DNA from: Heligmosomoides polygyrus polygyrus | Lineage: Eukaryota > Nematoda > Chromadorea > Rhabditida > Heligmosomidae | Length of the DNA stretch: 64,000 bases | Direction: 5' to 3' | Assembly: GCA_947396885.1 (NCBI GenBank) | Contig: OX377202.1 | Span: forward strand, 69,846,643 to 69,910,642 | Part shown: piece by piece, positions 29,690 to 40,959 of the stretch | How positions within the stretch are numbered: the first letter of the stretch is position 1 | How the letters are laid out: the number at the start of each line of letters is the position of its first letter | Translations under genes and position numbers: made by a program | Notes under the pieces: generated by a model | Seen by the model: the letters and a program-made list of their open reading frames with translations, nothing else | Database searches by the model: none | What the model was told of the DNA's origin: nothing

Positions 29690-32600
29690 GATATATATAA
29701 TACATATACTTTACTTTGATACTTTGGTGGTCCTTTTGTAGGCTGGAGGTCTTCTGAGCGGGGGCCACAACTCTTGCATACCGCTCGATCTCTGGCTGCT
29801 TGCATCCACTGGGGCAGACTCTGCTCTCTGAAAGATTTTGAGATTGAGTCTGCCCATCGCGTTGGCGGTCGTCCCAGTGGTCTCTTATGGTCTCTCGGGA
29901 GCCATTTTGTGACACGGAGATCCATCTATCGTCCTTTCGTCGAAGCAGGTGTCCGGCCCAGCGATATTTGGACTTCTTCATGTACTGTAGCGGGTCTGCT
30001 AATTGCGAATTCTCCTGCAGCTCCGAGCTTCGTAGGCCTTCTTGCCATTGCTGACGAAGGCTTGTCTTCAGAAAACATCTCTCCAGTGCACGATGCGTAG
30101 TTTGCATTGCTCTGGCGATTGTCTTGTTGTCAGGCCAGGTTTTCGTCGCGTAACACATGGCAGGCAGTACAGAGGCGTTGAATATCGAGGCCCTGAGGCC
30201 GGCATCCTTGACCTGATTGGTGACTTCGCGAATCGAACTGAAGGCTGCCCATGCTGCGCTTCCCCTGTGGGCGATTTCAGGAGCGAGGTCGTTATCCATG
30301 TTCAGCTCTCTTCCCAGATAGACGTAGGAGTCGACCTGTTGTAAAACGACTCTATTTAACCTTACGAGTCCCGTGTCACACCACTGGTTGACCATAAATT
30401 GCGTTTTGGACATATTCATGTCCAGTCCAACCTTCATACCTTGAGCTCGTTCAGCATTTCCTCGACTTCTGCCGTGCTGGTAGAGATGAGAACAATATCG
30501 TCGGCGAAGCGAAGGTTGCTGACCCGTTTACCGTCGACAAGGTAGTCTTTATCGTCCCAGTTCAAATCCTTCATGGCATCCTGGAGTGCCGCTGTGAATA
30601 CCTTAGGAGAAATCGTGTCTCCCCGCCGTTCTCCTTTCCCGATAGGATTCTTAAGCTTTCGATCGAACAATTGGATGGTGATCGATGTGTTCGAGAAGCA
30701 TTCGTCGAGAAGTCGGATGTAGGGCGATGGTATATCAGCATGCACAAGCGCGTTCAGAACGGCGTTGATTTCCACAGAGTCGAACGCTTTCCGATAATCC
30801 ACGAAGACAAGGACAAGTGGGAGGTGGTATTCGCCACTCCTCTCGATGAGCTGTGAGACAGTCTGAATATGGTCCATGCAGGAGAAATCCATGCAAAACC
30901 CTGCTTGCTTCACTGGCTAATATTGATCCAAGTAACGCTCCATGCGGTTAAGCAGTATTTTGGTGAAGATCTTGTACACAACCGAAAGAAGACTGATGGG
31001 TCGATAGTTGTTGACATCCTCCTGCTGACCTTTTTTGAAGATCAGAACTGTTTTCGACTCCTTCCATGAGTCCGGAATCCTACCAAGTCGAGGGTAGTGG
31101 TTGAAGTGTTTGGCAAGAAGTGAGCACAGGGCACTGCCACCCGCACGAAGGAGATCAGTAGAAATGCCGTCCGGTCCGGGAGCAGTGCCCGGCTTCATCC
31201 TTCTGATGGCATGAGCAACTTCTGATTCCAGAATGGGAGGTACTTCCTCAGCTGGCGGCATCAAGCATTTCGAGACAGTGATGGAAGAACGGAACAGATC
31301 TGTGTAGAATTCTTGAACGATGGCCTCCATCGCTCTTCGAGACGTTTGCGTTGTTCCATCCTTATCCACAAGGGCTGACATTATTGCCTTCTGATCGCAG
31401 AGATCTCGTATGCAGCTCTTTATGCTTGAACCTGTCCCAGCGGCTTCTAACAGCTTCAGTCTTCTGTAGGCTTGGACTCCTTCACTGCATTCGACAGGCC
31501 TCCGAGATGGTGACTTTTTTCAGATGGGAAGCATTAGGATCCAGTTTAACAGCTCTTCTTTGCTCCAAGAGTTTTATCGCATGTGCGTTGAGTCTTGAAG
31601 CAGACGGTGATGTGGCTTCGCAAGAGCTGCTAGCACATTTCAACAGTCCTTTGGAGAGAAGGTCGTAGTCTTCTGATGGATCTTCAAGAAGATTCCAATC
31701 ATACGACTTTATTGCATATTCCAACTCCTCAGACTTGAATGTGGGATCCTCACCGGTGCCGGTTTATGAGTGTCACGCTTGAACATCCTCTTTTTGAGAG
31801 TCAGCTTCGCACGGACAAGACGGTGATCTGAGCCGGTGTCAAATGAAGGCAGCACGGAGACGTCGAACAGACTCCAGCGTTTGTTTGTAAGAACATGGTC
31901 GATCTCCGAACGTGTTTCTCCATTTGGGCTTTTCCAGGTCCATCGTCGGTTTGAAGGCTTCTTAAACATAGAATTTCCATGGAAGAGACGGCACGCGGAT
32001 AGGAAGTCTATCAGGCGCTCTCCGTTTTCGTTCCTTGAGGAAGTTCCATGCGGTCCTAGCCTCCATTCGTCGTGATCATTCGTACCGACGATGGCGTTAA
32101 AGTCGCCAACGACAACTTTGTAGTAGCTCTTCTCGTCGTTAACAGTCCTTTCGAACAGCTTGTAGAATTCCTCCTGTTCTTCATCTGTGGCCGCAGATGT
32201 TGGAGCATATCCATTTATGATGGAGATGGTTCCTTGATCTTTGGTTTCCAGACGAAGAACAGCTACTCGCGGACTGATGATCTTATAAGAGTCTACTAGG
32301 TGGTGCACTGTCGAACTGACGAGAAATCCAACTCCGCCAATATTCTTTCTCTCCACCTTTGCTCCGATAATGAGAAGCTCGTTGTGGTCGGTCCTTCTTA
32401 TGGTTTCCGTTTTGCCTTTCGTTTCCTACAGGGCGATAACATCGTATTTGATGTTGCGGCTTCTGTAAAGCAGTGTCCGAAGATCCTGCTCAGATGCGAT
32501 CGAACGACAGTTATAAGTGCAGACGAATAGGCAGTTTCCGTGTCGTGGTGGGAGGGAGTTTCTGGTAGTCCGATTCCAATGACGTCCTGAGAGTTTAAGT

Positions 32601-32790
32601 CCGGGATTAGATGGCCCCTTGCCGGAGGTGGATGCAACCGACGTCGTAGAAGTCCACCTCCGGCGCGCAGAGGAATGGGGCGCGGGTTTAGTTGTTTGAG
32701 CCATGGCGGAGGTCTGGTTACTCACACGTTCCTGGCCGGGGATACATGAGAGCCGCCCATACACGACAAAGCATCGTGTATTGCGTGACC
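29690..32790 (-). pseudogene. RTE-clade LINE (family B), near full-length endonuclease-reverse transcriptase
   Basis: Minus strand. The likely ATG is at 32704 (MAQTTKPAPHSSARRR). The endonuclease runs to about 31750: TYNCRSI, an ALQET site whose Gln is now TAG (32426-32428), GGVGFLVSSTVHH, VVGDFNAIVG, SEIDHVLTNKRW and GSDHRLVRAKL. After a frameshift near 31745 and another around 31380-31480 comes the reverse transcriptase: MKPGTAPGPDGISTDLLRAG, KTVLIFKKGQQEDVNNYRPI, a TAG at 30917-30919, VFVDYRKAFDSVE, GERRGDTISPKVF and LRFADDIVLIS. A further frameshift near 30435 leads to the C-terminus (YVYLGRELNMDNDL, YRWAGHLLRRKDDRW) ending near 29700 in a TA-rich tail. All catalytic residues appear intact, so two stops and about three frameshifts are what disable it. 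Confidence 0.9.
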
Positions 32791-33436
32791 ATTTGTGCCG
32801 TTAGCCGTCACTAAGTGATGTTCACCCCTTCACCGCGATGAGGTGGCAGATGAAGGGGGGGGGGCATATATAAGCATCCGAAATTCAGAAGTGGATAATT
32901 CGTGAAGAGAATCCATTGATTCCTTGATTCATCAACGACCGCGCGGAAAATCGCGTGTCTGCCGCGTGGGACCGCGTGCTGGGACCGCACGGACGCTGAG
33001 ATCTCATGGAAACACCTCTTCACGATATTCCAAATGAAGTTCCCTCTTCAAAGGTTAGCCACATATTGGAGACGGCCGGAACAGGTTTGAAACAAAACAT
33101 AAGAGATGTATTTGCTTCTGAAAGAAGGTCGCAAAGAAACTGGCGCACGTTTGCCACGAATCGTGCAAATGAGGTGACCACATGATATAGCAGGTGTTTG
33201 ACATGTTTTGTCTAGATTGTTCTCAAAATTTTTACAAGAAATGTGAATAGTTTTTTTTTGCATGACCATTTCTAAAAGTTGTAAGCGGCTGTTTGTGAGT
33301 AGTGCCTTTATATCTATTTTATATATCTTAATATCTTTATACCTCATATCTTAATATCTTTGTGCAGCTTGAATAGTGTATAGCGTTATCGTTTGTTTCT
33401 ATTAGTACTTAGACGTAAATGACTGCAGTAGCATTG
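32791..33436. other. No supported gene
   Basis: The part up to about 33020 may be the 5' untranslated region of the RTE element (contains a G9 run near 32858). 33040-33430 is AT-rich with nothing recognised. Confidence 0.4.
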
Positions 33437-34170
33437 CTAGGATCCAACATATCTAACGATTGCTCGTAAACTAAGAAAAAAGCGAGAAGTGGTCCTTCGC
33501 ACGTCCTTCGCAGCACCTACGTGCCCATTAAGGTCACCAGCGACTACGATGACATCTTTCGGCGGCACCTCTGCTGTCTTCTCATCAACCAGGCTCCAAA
33601 ACTCTTCCTTGGCTTGATCGGAGCAGCCAGTCTGCGGAGCATACGCAGAGAAGAAGTGATAGAGTCGACCCTTAGCGGGGACAACGATCTTCATCAATCG
33701 ATCGTCAAAGCGTTCGACGCTTACAATTGAGTCACGAAATCGTTCGGAGACGATTATTCCGACACCACTGGTAGTCCTGGGACTTCCACATAGAACGGCC
33801 TTGAAGCCACGTCCTATGTCCCTTGACTTGCTGCAGGACCACCTCGTCTCCTGCACCGCACAGAAATCAACTCTTCTTCGCTCCAGTGCTTCAACCCGGG
33901 TCGCACGAGCGGCCCGTCAACGTACCCACATTTAGCGTTGCCACGCGGGTCCTGCTTACGTTACGGAACTTTCGGACTAGCTCAGTTGCCCCCGATGCCG
34001 TCCTCGCATCAGAGACCCTCGCATACTTTCCACACTCGTCGGGCTCTGCGAGTGCGCGTCGGCTCCCGCGGACGTCGTAGCACAATCTCGAAAAACATGA
34101 CTCTTCATACACCATGTGATGTGACTCTTCGTAGGCCGGCCTGTCACAAGGGCCTGTCGCCTGCATTCGA
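33437..34170 (-). pseudogene. LINE endonuclease fragment (different family from B)
   Basis: Minus strand: RVATLNVGTLTGRS at about 33940, a stop and frameshift, then VQETRWSCSKSRDIGRGFK (catalytic Glu), SGVGIIVSERFRDSIVSVERFDDRLMKIVV, FFSAYAPQTGC, EEFWSLVDE and VVAGDLNGHVG. The sequence stops matching just after GDLNGHVGAAKD, so the SDH end and the reverse transcriptase are gone. The family is probably that of the C-terminal fragments at 10520, 12415 and 25668, or of 13132-14847; the pieces do not overlap, so this is inference. Confidence 0.8.
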
Positions 34171-34221
34171 GCGTCTGTGCTTAGCTTAGCTCACAAAGCG
34201 AGCAGCTTCCTGTGGCACCAC

Positions 34222-34575
34222 GAGGAGGAACGGACATCGCCGCCTGTTTCGTTCTTTCATCACTGTCCCAAAATGCTTGATGCCACCAGCTGAGGAAGCA
34301 CCTCCCGTCCTGGAATCTGAAGTTGGTCATGCTATCAGATGTATGAAGCCAGGTCCTGCTCCCGGGCCGAACGGCATTTCTGCTGATCTCCTTCGTGCGG
34401 GTGGCAGTGCCTTCTGCTCACTTCTTGCCAAGCTCTTCAACCATTACCTTCGTCTTGATAGAATTCCGGACTACGGAATTCATGGAAGGAATCGAAAACA
34501 GTTCAAATCTTCAAAAAAGGTCAGGAGAATATCAACAACTGTCGACGCATAAGTCTTCTCTCGGTTGTGTACTAT
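34222..34575 (+). pseudogene. RTE family B fragment, plus strand
   Basis: MPPAEEAPPVLESEVGHAIR and MKPGPAPGPNGISADLLRAG followed by LLAKLFNHYLRLDRIPD match the corresponding part of 29690-32790 (about 30950-31300) closely, but in the opposite orientation. A small deletion frameshifts it near 34470. It is a short internal piece with neither element end. Confidence 0.85.
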
Positions 34576-34584
34576 AGTTGTGCC

Positions 34585-34760
34585 TGAATGAATATTCGAA
34601 CATCCAACTTCGAATAATTCTTTTCGAAATCGAATATTCGAATTCGAACGTTCGAAAAAACGCGATTTTCGAATGTATTCGAATTCAAATGCACGATGCA
34701 CTCGTGTTCGAATGCTCAATTCGAATGCTCGAAACATTCGCATACAAAGATCGATTGCTA
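34585..34760. repeat. TTCGAA-rich low-complexity block
   Basis: About 175 bp made of overlapping TTCGAAT, CGAATATTCG and related palindromic words. Because TTCGAA is self-complementary the block can fold many ways. Similar runs are common in subterminal parts of some DNA transposons, but no ends are visible here. Confidence 0.7.
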
Positions 34761-34879
34761 CGAAATCTATCGAAATAATCTATCCTTCCTGTTCCAGGCA
34801 TCCCACGGGCAAAGAATTTACGCTCCAACCAGAAAAGTACGTGCCCTCATCGGGCTCTCAGGGACCGTTTGTTCTTCGA

Positions 34880-35050
34880 GCACAGAGCCAGGCTAGGAAG
34901 GGAACTCCAGGGTGTGCGCCACCCAAGCTGCTCGTGTGAAAACTGCCTTTGTCGCTCAGGGGGACTTTGTCCCACTACCTGCCCACAGAACGTCTTCTGA
35001 ATCCGCAGGCACGTTATCAACATCGGCGGCACGTCTCCAGGGGTGATTTT
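34880..35050 (+). repeat. Fragment of Helitron-associated minisatellite
   Basis: AACGTCTTCTGAATCCGCAGG, CACGTTATCAACATCGGCGG and CACGTCTCC resemble the units at 29220-29450 and 41870-42200. No Helitron end is present. Confidence 0.45.
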
Positions 35051-35074
35051 CTTTTATCGCTCAGAATGTGGAAA

Positions 35075-35155
35075 CCATTGTTAAACTGGACACTTTTCAA
35101 ATCAAAACGAGCATATTTCACCATAAATTGTACACTCTTCTAAACAAGTGTAACT
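35075..35155 (-). repeat. AGTTTAAT-type short tandem repeat, copy 3 (inverted)
   Basis: On the minus strand reads AGAGTGTACAATTTATGG, CTCGTTTTGATTTGAAAAG and TGTCCAGTTTAAC, matching the motif order of 4640-4800 and 38395-38480. Confidence 0.55.
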
Positions 35156-35209
35156 CGCCAGGTTCGACTTTCCTTAAATCTTGGCATATCCAATGATCTG
35201 ATATGTTCT

Positions 35210-35284
35210 TGTTAAGCTATCGACCGAGATTGTTAACAGCTTTATTCGGCTGACTTTTCGGCTTTACCTTCTTCGCAGCCTGTA
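35210..35284 (-). ncRNA. Degenerate hammerhead-like tail near Penelope copy 1
   Basis: Minus strand: GGCTGCGAAGAAGGTAAAGC, then CGAAAAGTCAGCCGAATAAAG. A GAAGA box, a short stem and CGAAA resemble a hammerhead core (CUGANGA, stem II, GAAA), but the first box is changed (GCGAAGA). A close relative is at 38505-38575. Hammerhead motifs are known from Penelope-like elements, and a Penelope coding fragment lies just upstream on this strand (35540-36500). Self-cleavage is not implied; the core looks decayed. Confidence 0.4.
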
Positions 35285-35539
35285 AAAATATTCACAACGC
35301 CCTTCGCTCAAACATCATTTCATCCTACAGAGTAATCTTCTTAGAGAAAATAGAGACATGATCAGATATGGGAGCTGCAGAGGGCGACCGACCTGACAGG
35401 TGGGTGCCGTCGAGGACCACCACTCACCCGCAGCTGGAAGTAACGAGTGTGAATGAGCTTCAGTCTGGGACCACCGGCTTATATACCCTAGATTCAGATC
35501 AAGTGGATTGAAGCCCACAGAATGGCGCTAACTTTTAGG
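35285..35539. other. Probable 3' non-coding part of Penelope copy 1
   Basis: Lies between the GIY-YIG end of the Penelope coding fragment and the hammerhead-like tail, on the same strand; no coding frame. Confidence 0.4.
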
Positions 35540-36500
35540 TTACCGTAAGACGCTCAGGATTCCTAGCTTGATCCAGAGCGCCTCGTGTGTCCTGCGTACC
35601 GAGATGTCAATTTCTCGGGCCAAGATGGAGGTGGACACCTGCAACATCACGCCTGCATGGCAGCGGACTCTGTGTTTCCCCCAAGGAGTTAGGACGTTGC
35701 CTTTTTCAAGGCCATCCAAATGCTCCTTAACCTTTATACATAGGGGAGAGCCCGTTTCCCCTATGTTCTCCTCCCCAAATTCATTGCATGACATAAGGTA
35801 AACCACACCTTATGTAATACCTTACGCAGGATGGAGTTGAGCAGGTCCTGTCATAGATATGGTTCCGAACAAGCTGCCCCTTCAAGGACCTAGGAGGAAC
35901 ATCAGTGACCCCCACATGTCATGAAGACCAGCTGTGCGCAGACACTTTCGAATCTCTGCACTCACATCGTCCGATATGAAGGGCACACAAAATGGTACCT
36001 TTCCGCGTTCCTCCTCGCGAGGGGCAAAGCATTGGCTAGCAGTTTACTCCCCTTAGGCCAATGTTGCATTCGGTACCCATTTGCTTTTGCAATGTTAGCT
36101 GCCATTTTCCGAGAGAACGACTTTTTTCGTTATCGAACGAAACTGAACTACCTTTTGGAACATATTTTTGATAATACCCTTTTTGGTACTAGAGGGGTAG
36201 GCGGAACTGAAATGTACGAAGGTATTTTCGCTGCTAGGCTTGCGGTACCACCTAGTCTTAGTGTTCCCACGATCAAGATGGACATGGACATTAGGAAAAG
36301 CGAGCCAACTTTCTGTAGGCTGTTCTCGTGTAAGCTTTATGTGTTCGGACTGCTGATTTAACAGTTTGAAACAAGTGTCCATCTCAGTTTGAGTAGAACA
36401 CGCTATAAAACAGTCGTCTATATACCTACAGTAAAGTGCGGGCATGCGTTTCATCACTGGATTTGTGACGTGCAAATGGTCAAGATCGCGCAATGCACTG
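35540..36500 (-). pseudogene. Penelope-like element, reverse transcriptase C-half plus GIY-YIG (copy 1)
   Basis: Minus strand. 36493-36095 encodes LYCRYIDDCFIACSTQTEMD (catalytic YIDD), CFKLLNQQSEHIKLTREQ, WLAFPNVHVHLDRG and TRWYRKPSSENTFVHF, the end of a Penelope-type reverse transcriptase. After frameshifts comes LVRNHIYDRTCSTPSC (the cysteine motif of the linker) and then, at 35806-35540, VYLMSCNEFGEENIGETGSP, KVKEHLDGLEKGN and GKHRVRCH, a GIY-YIG endonuclease in which the second Tyr of the motif is Asn. The 5' half, with the first catalytic Asp, is missing. Inactive fragment; Penelope elements are thought to move by target-primed reverse transcription with this endonuclease. Confidence 0.85.
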
Positions 36501-37195
36501 GTCTGAAACCTTACATTTCAGACTCGATTGATAGTGCATGGGTGGAACGCTTGTTACAGTCTTGTTACTACTTGGCCAAGTTAACCAGTGCTGTGCTTGT
36601 TTTAACATTTAGAACCTGACAATCACGTGAAAGAACGTAACATGTAAGTCTATTGATTGCACAACTTGCCGGTCTCGCTCTTGCTCTGATAACGCTTTCT
36701 ACATATCTGAGCCCATGACAAGAGTCATGTCGGCTCTAGGCTTTCTTTCGAGGAAAAGAAATTTATCCTGAAGTGCTGCTGGAAAATCGAAAACATCGAC
36801 GGAGTACAGAGGCGATTTAGCGACTACTCCAAAGCATCACCCACTCGCGTCACCCATGCACAATCAATCGAGTCTGAATTGCAAGTTTTCAGGCGGGTGC
36901 CTGGCGCAATCTTGACTATTTGCTCGCCACAGAAATCCGTTACACTGTGCTTTAGTATGAGTCTTAAACAGTTCCAAAAGCTTTACTAGAACCAATTTTA
37001 GAACCTTTCAATTAGTACCTGCATTAGGATATCCTGCATTTTTGCATACCATAGTGTGTTTTTAAGTTTTAAACATTAAGAGGAATTCAATCAAGCGACA
37101 TGGTTTCTTTTGAGAAAAATCACAACAAATATTCAAGTGAAACACAATCAATCGAAAGTAAAATGCAAGAATTCAGATGAATGCATGGCGCAATC
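36475..37195. repeat. Three copies of a 65-75-bp repeat
   Basis: ACAATCAATCGAGTCTGAA followed by TTGCAAG and GGCGCAATCTTGAC occurs at 36860-36935 (plus), in diverged form at 37133-37195 (plus), and inverted at about 36475-36545, where it joins the 5' end of the Penelope fragment. It may be a border of that element or a satellite seed. Confidence 0.55.
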
Positions 37196-38390
37196 CACAG
37201 CGCCCAGTATCGTTCAATCCATGAATTTCTTTTTGGTTTGGCAAACGTTATGGCATTGCAGCAAACAATTGGGTCGAACCCGTTGTAAAAGTTACAAAAA
37301 TCAAATTTTAGGCAATTTTCAATGCGATTGCCACATCATCAGATCTGCCCCATAAATGGCAGTTTCCTCATTTCCCCTGCTTTGCCTTTTCCTCTCCTTT
37401 ATACGATTAATTCACGCCCGGTGAGCAATCTTATAAGTGAAACACTGGAGGAATAAAGCATCTCGACTTTCGCCACCCCTCTAACCCTCATTTAAATTAA
37501 CGGCCGTTAACACCTGCCATAACCCTTACCGCTTATGATCCCAGCTTTTTGTTATCAGGTTCCTTTCCACATACTGAACGATAAAAGAGAACCACCCGCA
37601 GCGTATTCTAAACTTTTTCTTGAAAGCGAATTTGTTTTCGACGTGAAAAAGGTGTCGATAGTAAAATTCCATTTCAGTTTTCAACCTCAACACCTCTCTC
37701 GAAAGTGACAATTCATCAAAACCAACTAAGTAAAAAGTCATCAAAATCGGTCAAAGTCGACTCTTCTAAGCTCTTTTTGGAAGCGGATCCAAGCGATCCC
37801 GCATCTGTACAGAAGTGGGTCGGCATCGAGATTTGGTCTTCTGCTTATGGGATGCCGATGCCACAGAATGTTGCAATTTGAATTCGTGAATTCAGAAAGT
37901 ATAAGACTCGATAGTCGCGTTGGTTCACGATTTTATGGAGCCTTAGAGAAAGTCGGATGAGAAGGAAAAAAACTATCGAGCGGGTTATGTGGCTTTCCCT
38001 GAGATGGGATGATTTGGGGTAAAAAAAAACCTTTTTAGTCATACATACCTCGAACGGAGATTAATTTTGGGACAGCGAAAAGAGTGTTATAAAATTTCAA
38101 ACAATGTGTTCACTTATTGAGTAGGTGAAATCAATATTCAGAAAAGTTATGCCGAATTTTCCTTGAACAAAAATTATTCATTTATTTATATAAAGCATGC
38201 ATTGCATACCCAGTGATACATTATGCAATAGACGCATATATCGGGAACGAAATAACATTTAGAAAGAAGCCGACAAGATCAAGGTGAACCGAAGGTGACA
38301 TTTCTCCTGGTGAACTTTTTAACAAACTAAGAAGGTTCTCATTCTTGGCTAGTAACGAACTATTCTAACTAGTCATCAATTATTCTTCAT
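36620..38390. other. No supported gene in 1.8 kb
   Basis: Apart from the short repeats above, no domain or RNA is seen. 38156-38205 has an ATTTTCCTTGAAC motif shared with 4625 and a TTTATTTATATAAAG run. Confidence 0.35.
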
Positions 38391-38394
38391 CATT

Positions 38395-38480
38395 TAATTA
38401 TTATTCTAACCCTTTTGGAGAGTCTCCAGTTTATTGCGAGAAAGATCTCGTTTTGATTTGGAAGATGTGAATTGAGTTCA
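38395..38480 (+). repeat. AGTTTAAT-type short tandem repeat, copy 4
   Basis: CTAACCCTTTTGGAGAGTCT, CCAGTTTATTGCGAG and CTCGTTTTGATTTGGAAGA match 4660-4720 closely. Confidence 0.6.
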
Positions 38481-38504
38481 ATAGAGTTACACTTCTTATA
38501 TATT

Positions 38505-38575
38505 TTTGATAAACTACCGACCAAAATTGTTAATGGCTTTCTTCGGCAGCTTTGCCTTCTTCGGAGCCTCCAGTT
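38505..38575 (-). ncRNA. Degenerate hammerhead-like Penelope tail
   Basis: Minus strand: GGAGGCTCCGAAGAAGGC, AAAGCTGCCGAAG, AAAGCCATTAACAATTTTGG. Very similar to 35210-35284 in order and sequence, including the downstream GTTAACAAT(C/T)T(C/T)GGTCG block. No Penelope coding sequence is attached, so it is a solitary 3' tail. Confidence 0.4.
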
Positions 38576-38579
38576 ATAA

Positions 38580-39049
38580 GAAATATGTGTGCTTTTTAAA
38601 CGTTTTTCTCTCTTGTGACACAGCGGCATACGTTGTACTCCACAATCCCGGAGCCGCAACGGGCTTGCTACTTACTGACAGGAACGAAAAGCACAACTTG
38701 CTGTTGTGCGATAATAAAGGTTTTAAGAATTTCTGCAGCTGGAGCTCTAACGCTTCAGCCAGACTGATGTTTTTTAAGAGGTTCTCCTTGAAGGACATGC
38801 AGAAGAAGAAGGACTTGTTATGTTATGTTACGTTTATTACAACTGCATAAAACAAGGAGAAGAAAGAACACAACATTTGTTTAAAATACAACGAAAAATC
38901 AACAGAGTCTGCATATTAGTAGTCAAAAAGAAGTCAACTTGGCGCAAGGCCATTAACATGCTCAGGATAAATCGTATCTATGCACGATGGTTTCCACACT
39001 TCTCTTCATCCGTCCCGGTGATTGGTGGGACTAAATGTTTCTAGCAATT
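38580..39049. other. No supported gene
   Basis: A GTTATGTTATGTTACG run at 38817. The 114-codon open frame at 38506-38850 overlaps the repeat tail and shows no domain. Confidence 0.35.
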
Positions 39050-40767
39050 TTCGAGTCGAGGCTACCCGCTCTGTGGGTAAAAGTCATTGCTCGAGACCTA
39101 GTTTTAGGACGAGGCAGACATAATTTGGAAGTTTCGCCTCTGTATGGGAACATTTTTTGTTAAAGAATTTATAAGATCCGGAATCAGGAGTAGAGTGCAG
39201 AAGCTTGTGCATGAGGTAGACATCAAGAACCTTGCGGCGAGATGCCAAGGACGGAAGTCCAAGGTATTTGTTTCTAATTGACGTTCTCGGTGCTCGTGTA
39301 TGTGAAAAGCTACCTGTGCAAAGAAGCAGCTTGCGGGTGAAGTTGTTTCGCATTTTTTCTATGGCAAATATGCCTCTCTTTTTATATTTCGAAAAATAGA
39401 TGCACTAGATTCAATAATAGGACGTATATAAGCTTCACACACCTATAACAGAAGCAATTTTTTATAGTTGCTAAAACCCTAAAGATATTTCGTGTTCGTA
39501 ACTTAGCTGGATTACACGTTGTTTGAATCTGCTTTCCAAAATCAAGATTCTTGTCATTATGAAATCCCAGGTCCCTGAGTCTATTGCCGATATGTCCCAA
39601 TACTCCGGAGTTTAAATGGAGAACCACAGTTTTTTGAGGCGAAAGAGATGGCTGGTAGTATGAACATGAACATAACCGAAAGAGATAAATGCCACTCACT
39701 GCCTGTTGAAGCATGAACGCATGGAAGGATAGTGATTCCTTAAAATTTAGCTTTCATGCGATACTCTATGAAAAGCCTTGGCGAAATCGAAGTAGACGAC
39801 ATCACAAGGACGTTGCAATCAATTGCCTTCGTCCAATCATTTAGACACTCCAAAAAGTTAGTCTGAATACACCTCCCCGGCACAACCCATGCTGTTGCCG
39901 GCAGATAAGGTTATCGGCACAAATGTGGCTCATCATATGATTTTTAAGCACCTTCTCGAAAACTCTGCAAAAAGAACGGAGGCAATGCTAACTGGCCGAT
40001 AATCCCCAGGGTGGACTGCTGGTTCCTTCTTAAGTATTGATGTAATGAAACAACTTTTCCAACACTGAGGAACTTCGCTGTACCGATTGAAAAGATAACA
40101 TAGTGGACCGCATATAACATACGGAATTTTTTAAGATAGTGCAGAGGTATCAGATAATGTCTGTCCGGAGCTAGGCCACATTTCAATTAAGGTATAGATC
40201 ATCTGCAAACTACGAAAATTCTTTCATATTCTCATCTGGAATTGTGCCAGAGGAGACGGGATTGTACTGCTATACCTTTGGAATACTTTTTCGCATTGGT
40301 CCGCTAACATGTTGGTCTTATCTACAGCAGAGTTTGCAACGGCACCACCTGCTGTGAGAGAAAACACAGATTTATTTTCTTCAAATTTGCCATTAACGAA
40401 TGCTTAGAAGCTCTGAATATTTCCAGATTCAATAGTTTTTTCTCAAAAAATTGTTGCATTTCTTAAGATGGGTAATAAATTTTTTATGGAACATATTTAA
40501 AAGGTTCCAATTACCAGTACGCCTAGCCTCTCGAAATAAGCATGTACTGTGAGATACCATGTTTTGCAAACCTTTATGGAGTGCGGTAGCTTTTAGTGAG
40601 GTAACCAGCTTATTAGAAACGTGAAATCCTTCTAGCTTCAAAATGTTCCCCCCCCCCCCCCCACTTAACCTGAGCTATCGTAGAGCATACAACTTCGTAG
40701 TTGCAATGAGAGTGCAGACTACGGTAGACTGAGGTAGACTCCATGGCGTCGCATCTTATGTCAAACA
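39050..40767 (-). pseudogene. LINE (CR1/Jockey-like) copy 2, 3' part
   Basis: Minus strand, directly continuing the endonuclease part at 42390-43074 across the Helitron. In order: MFDIRCDAM at the junction, linker (TALHKGLQNMVSHSTCLFREARR), the start of the reverse transcriptase (PDRHYLIPLHYLKK near 40160, NHLICRQQHGLC near 39910), LNDWTKAIDCNVLVM where TKA.D and the first Asp region should be, then LSPQKTVVLHLNSG and RDLGFHNDKNLDFGKQI at 39545-39640, and the C-terminus YLGLPSLASRRKVLDVYLMHKLLHS near 39250. The GVPQGS and YADD boxes are missing because of a deletion near 39720. Multiple frameshifts; dead copy. Confidence 0.75.
40648..40662 (+). repeat. Poly-C tract (C15)
   Basis: Fifteen C in a row inside the LINE 3' part; likely variable and error-prone in sequencing. 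Confidence 0.95.
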
Positions 40768-40959
40768 CCAGACGTTCAACGGCCTACCGGCCGCCAAACT
40801 TCTGGTTGGGGCTTTGCCCCAAACCCGAGAATAGAACACCCCGAACGTCTTCTTCTCCTCTTTAGGCCTTCTCTCATTAAAAAAACTGGTTTTGCCATAT
40901 AGAATGGTATAGCGGAATAGGGCAAAGCAGGTCCATCGCCTTCACTGGACCCCCTAACT

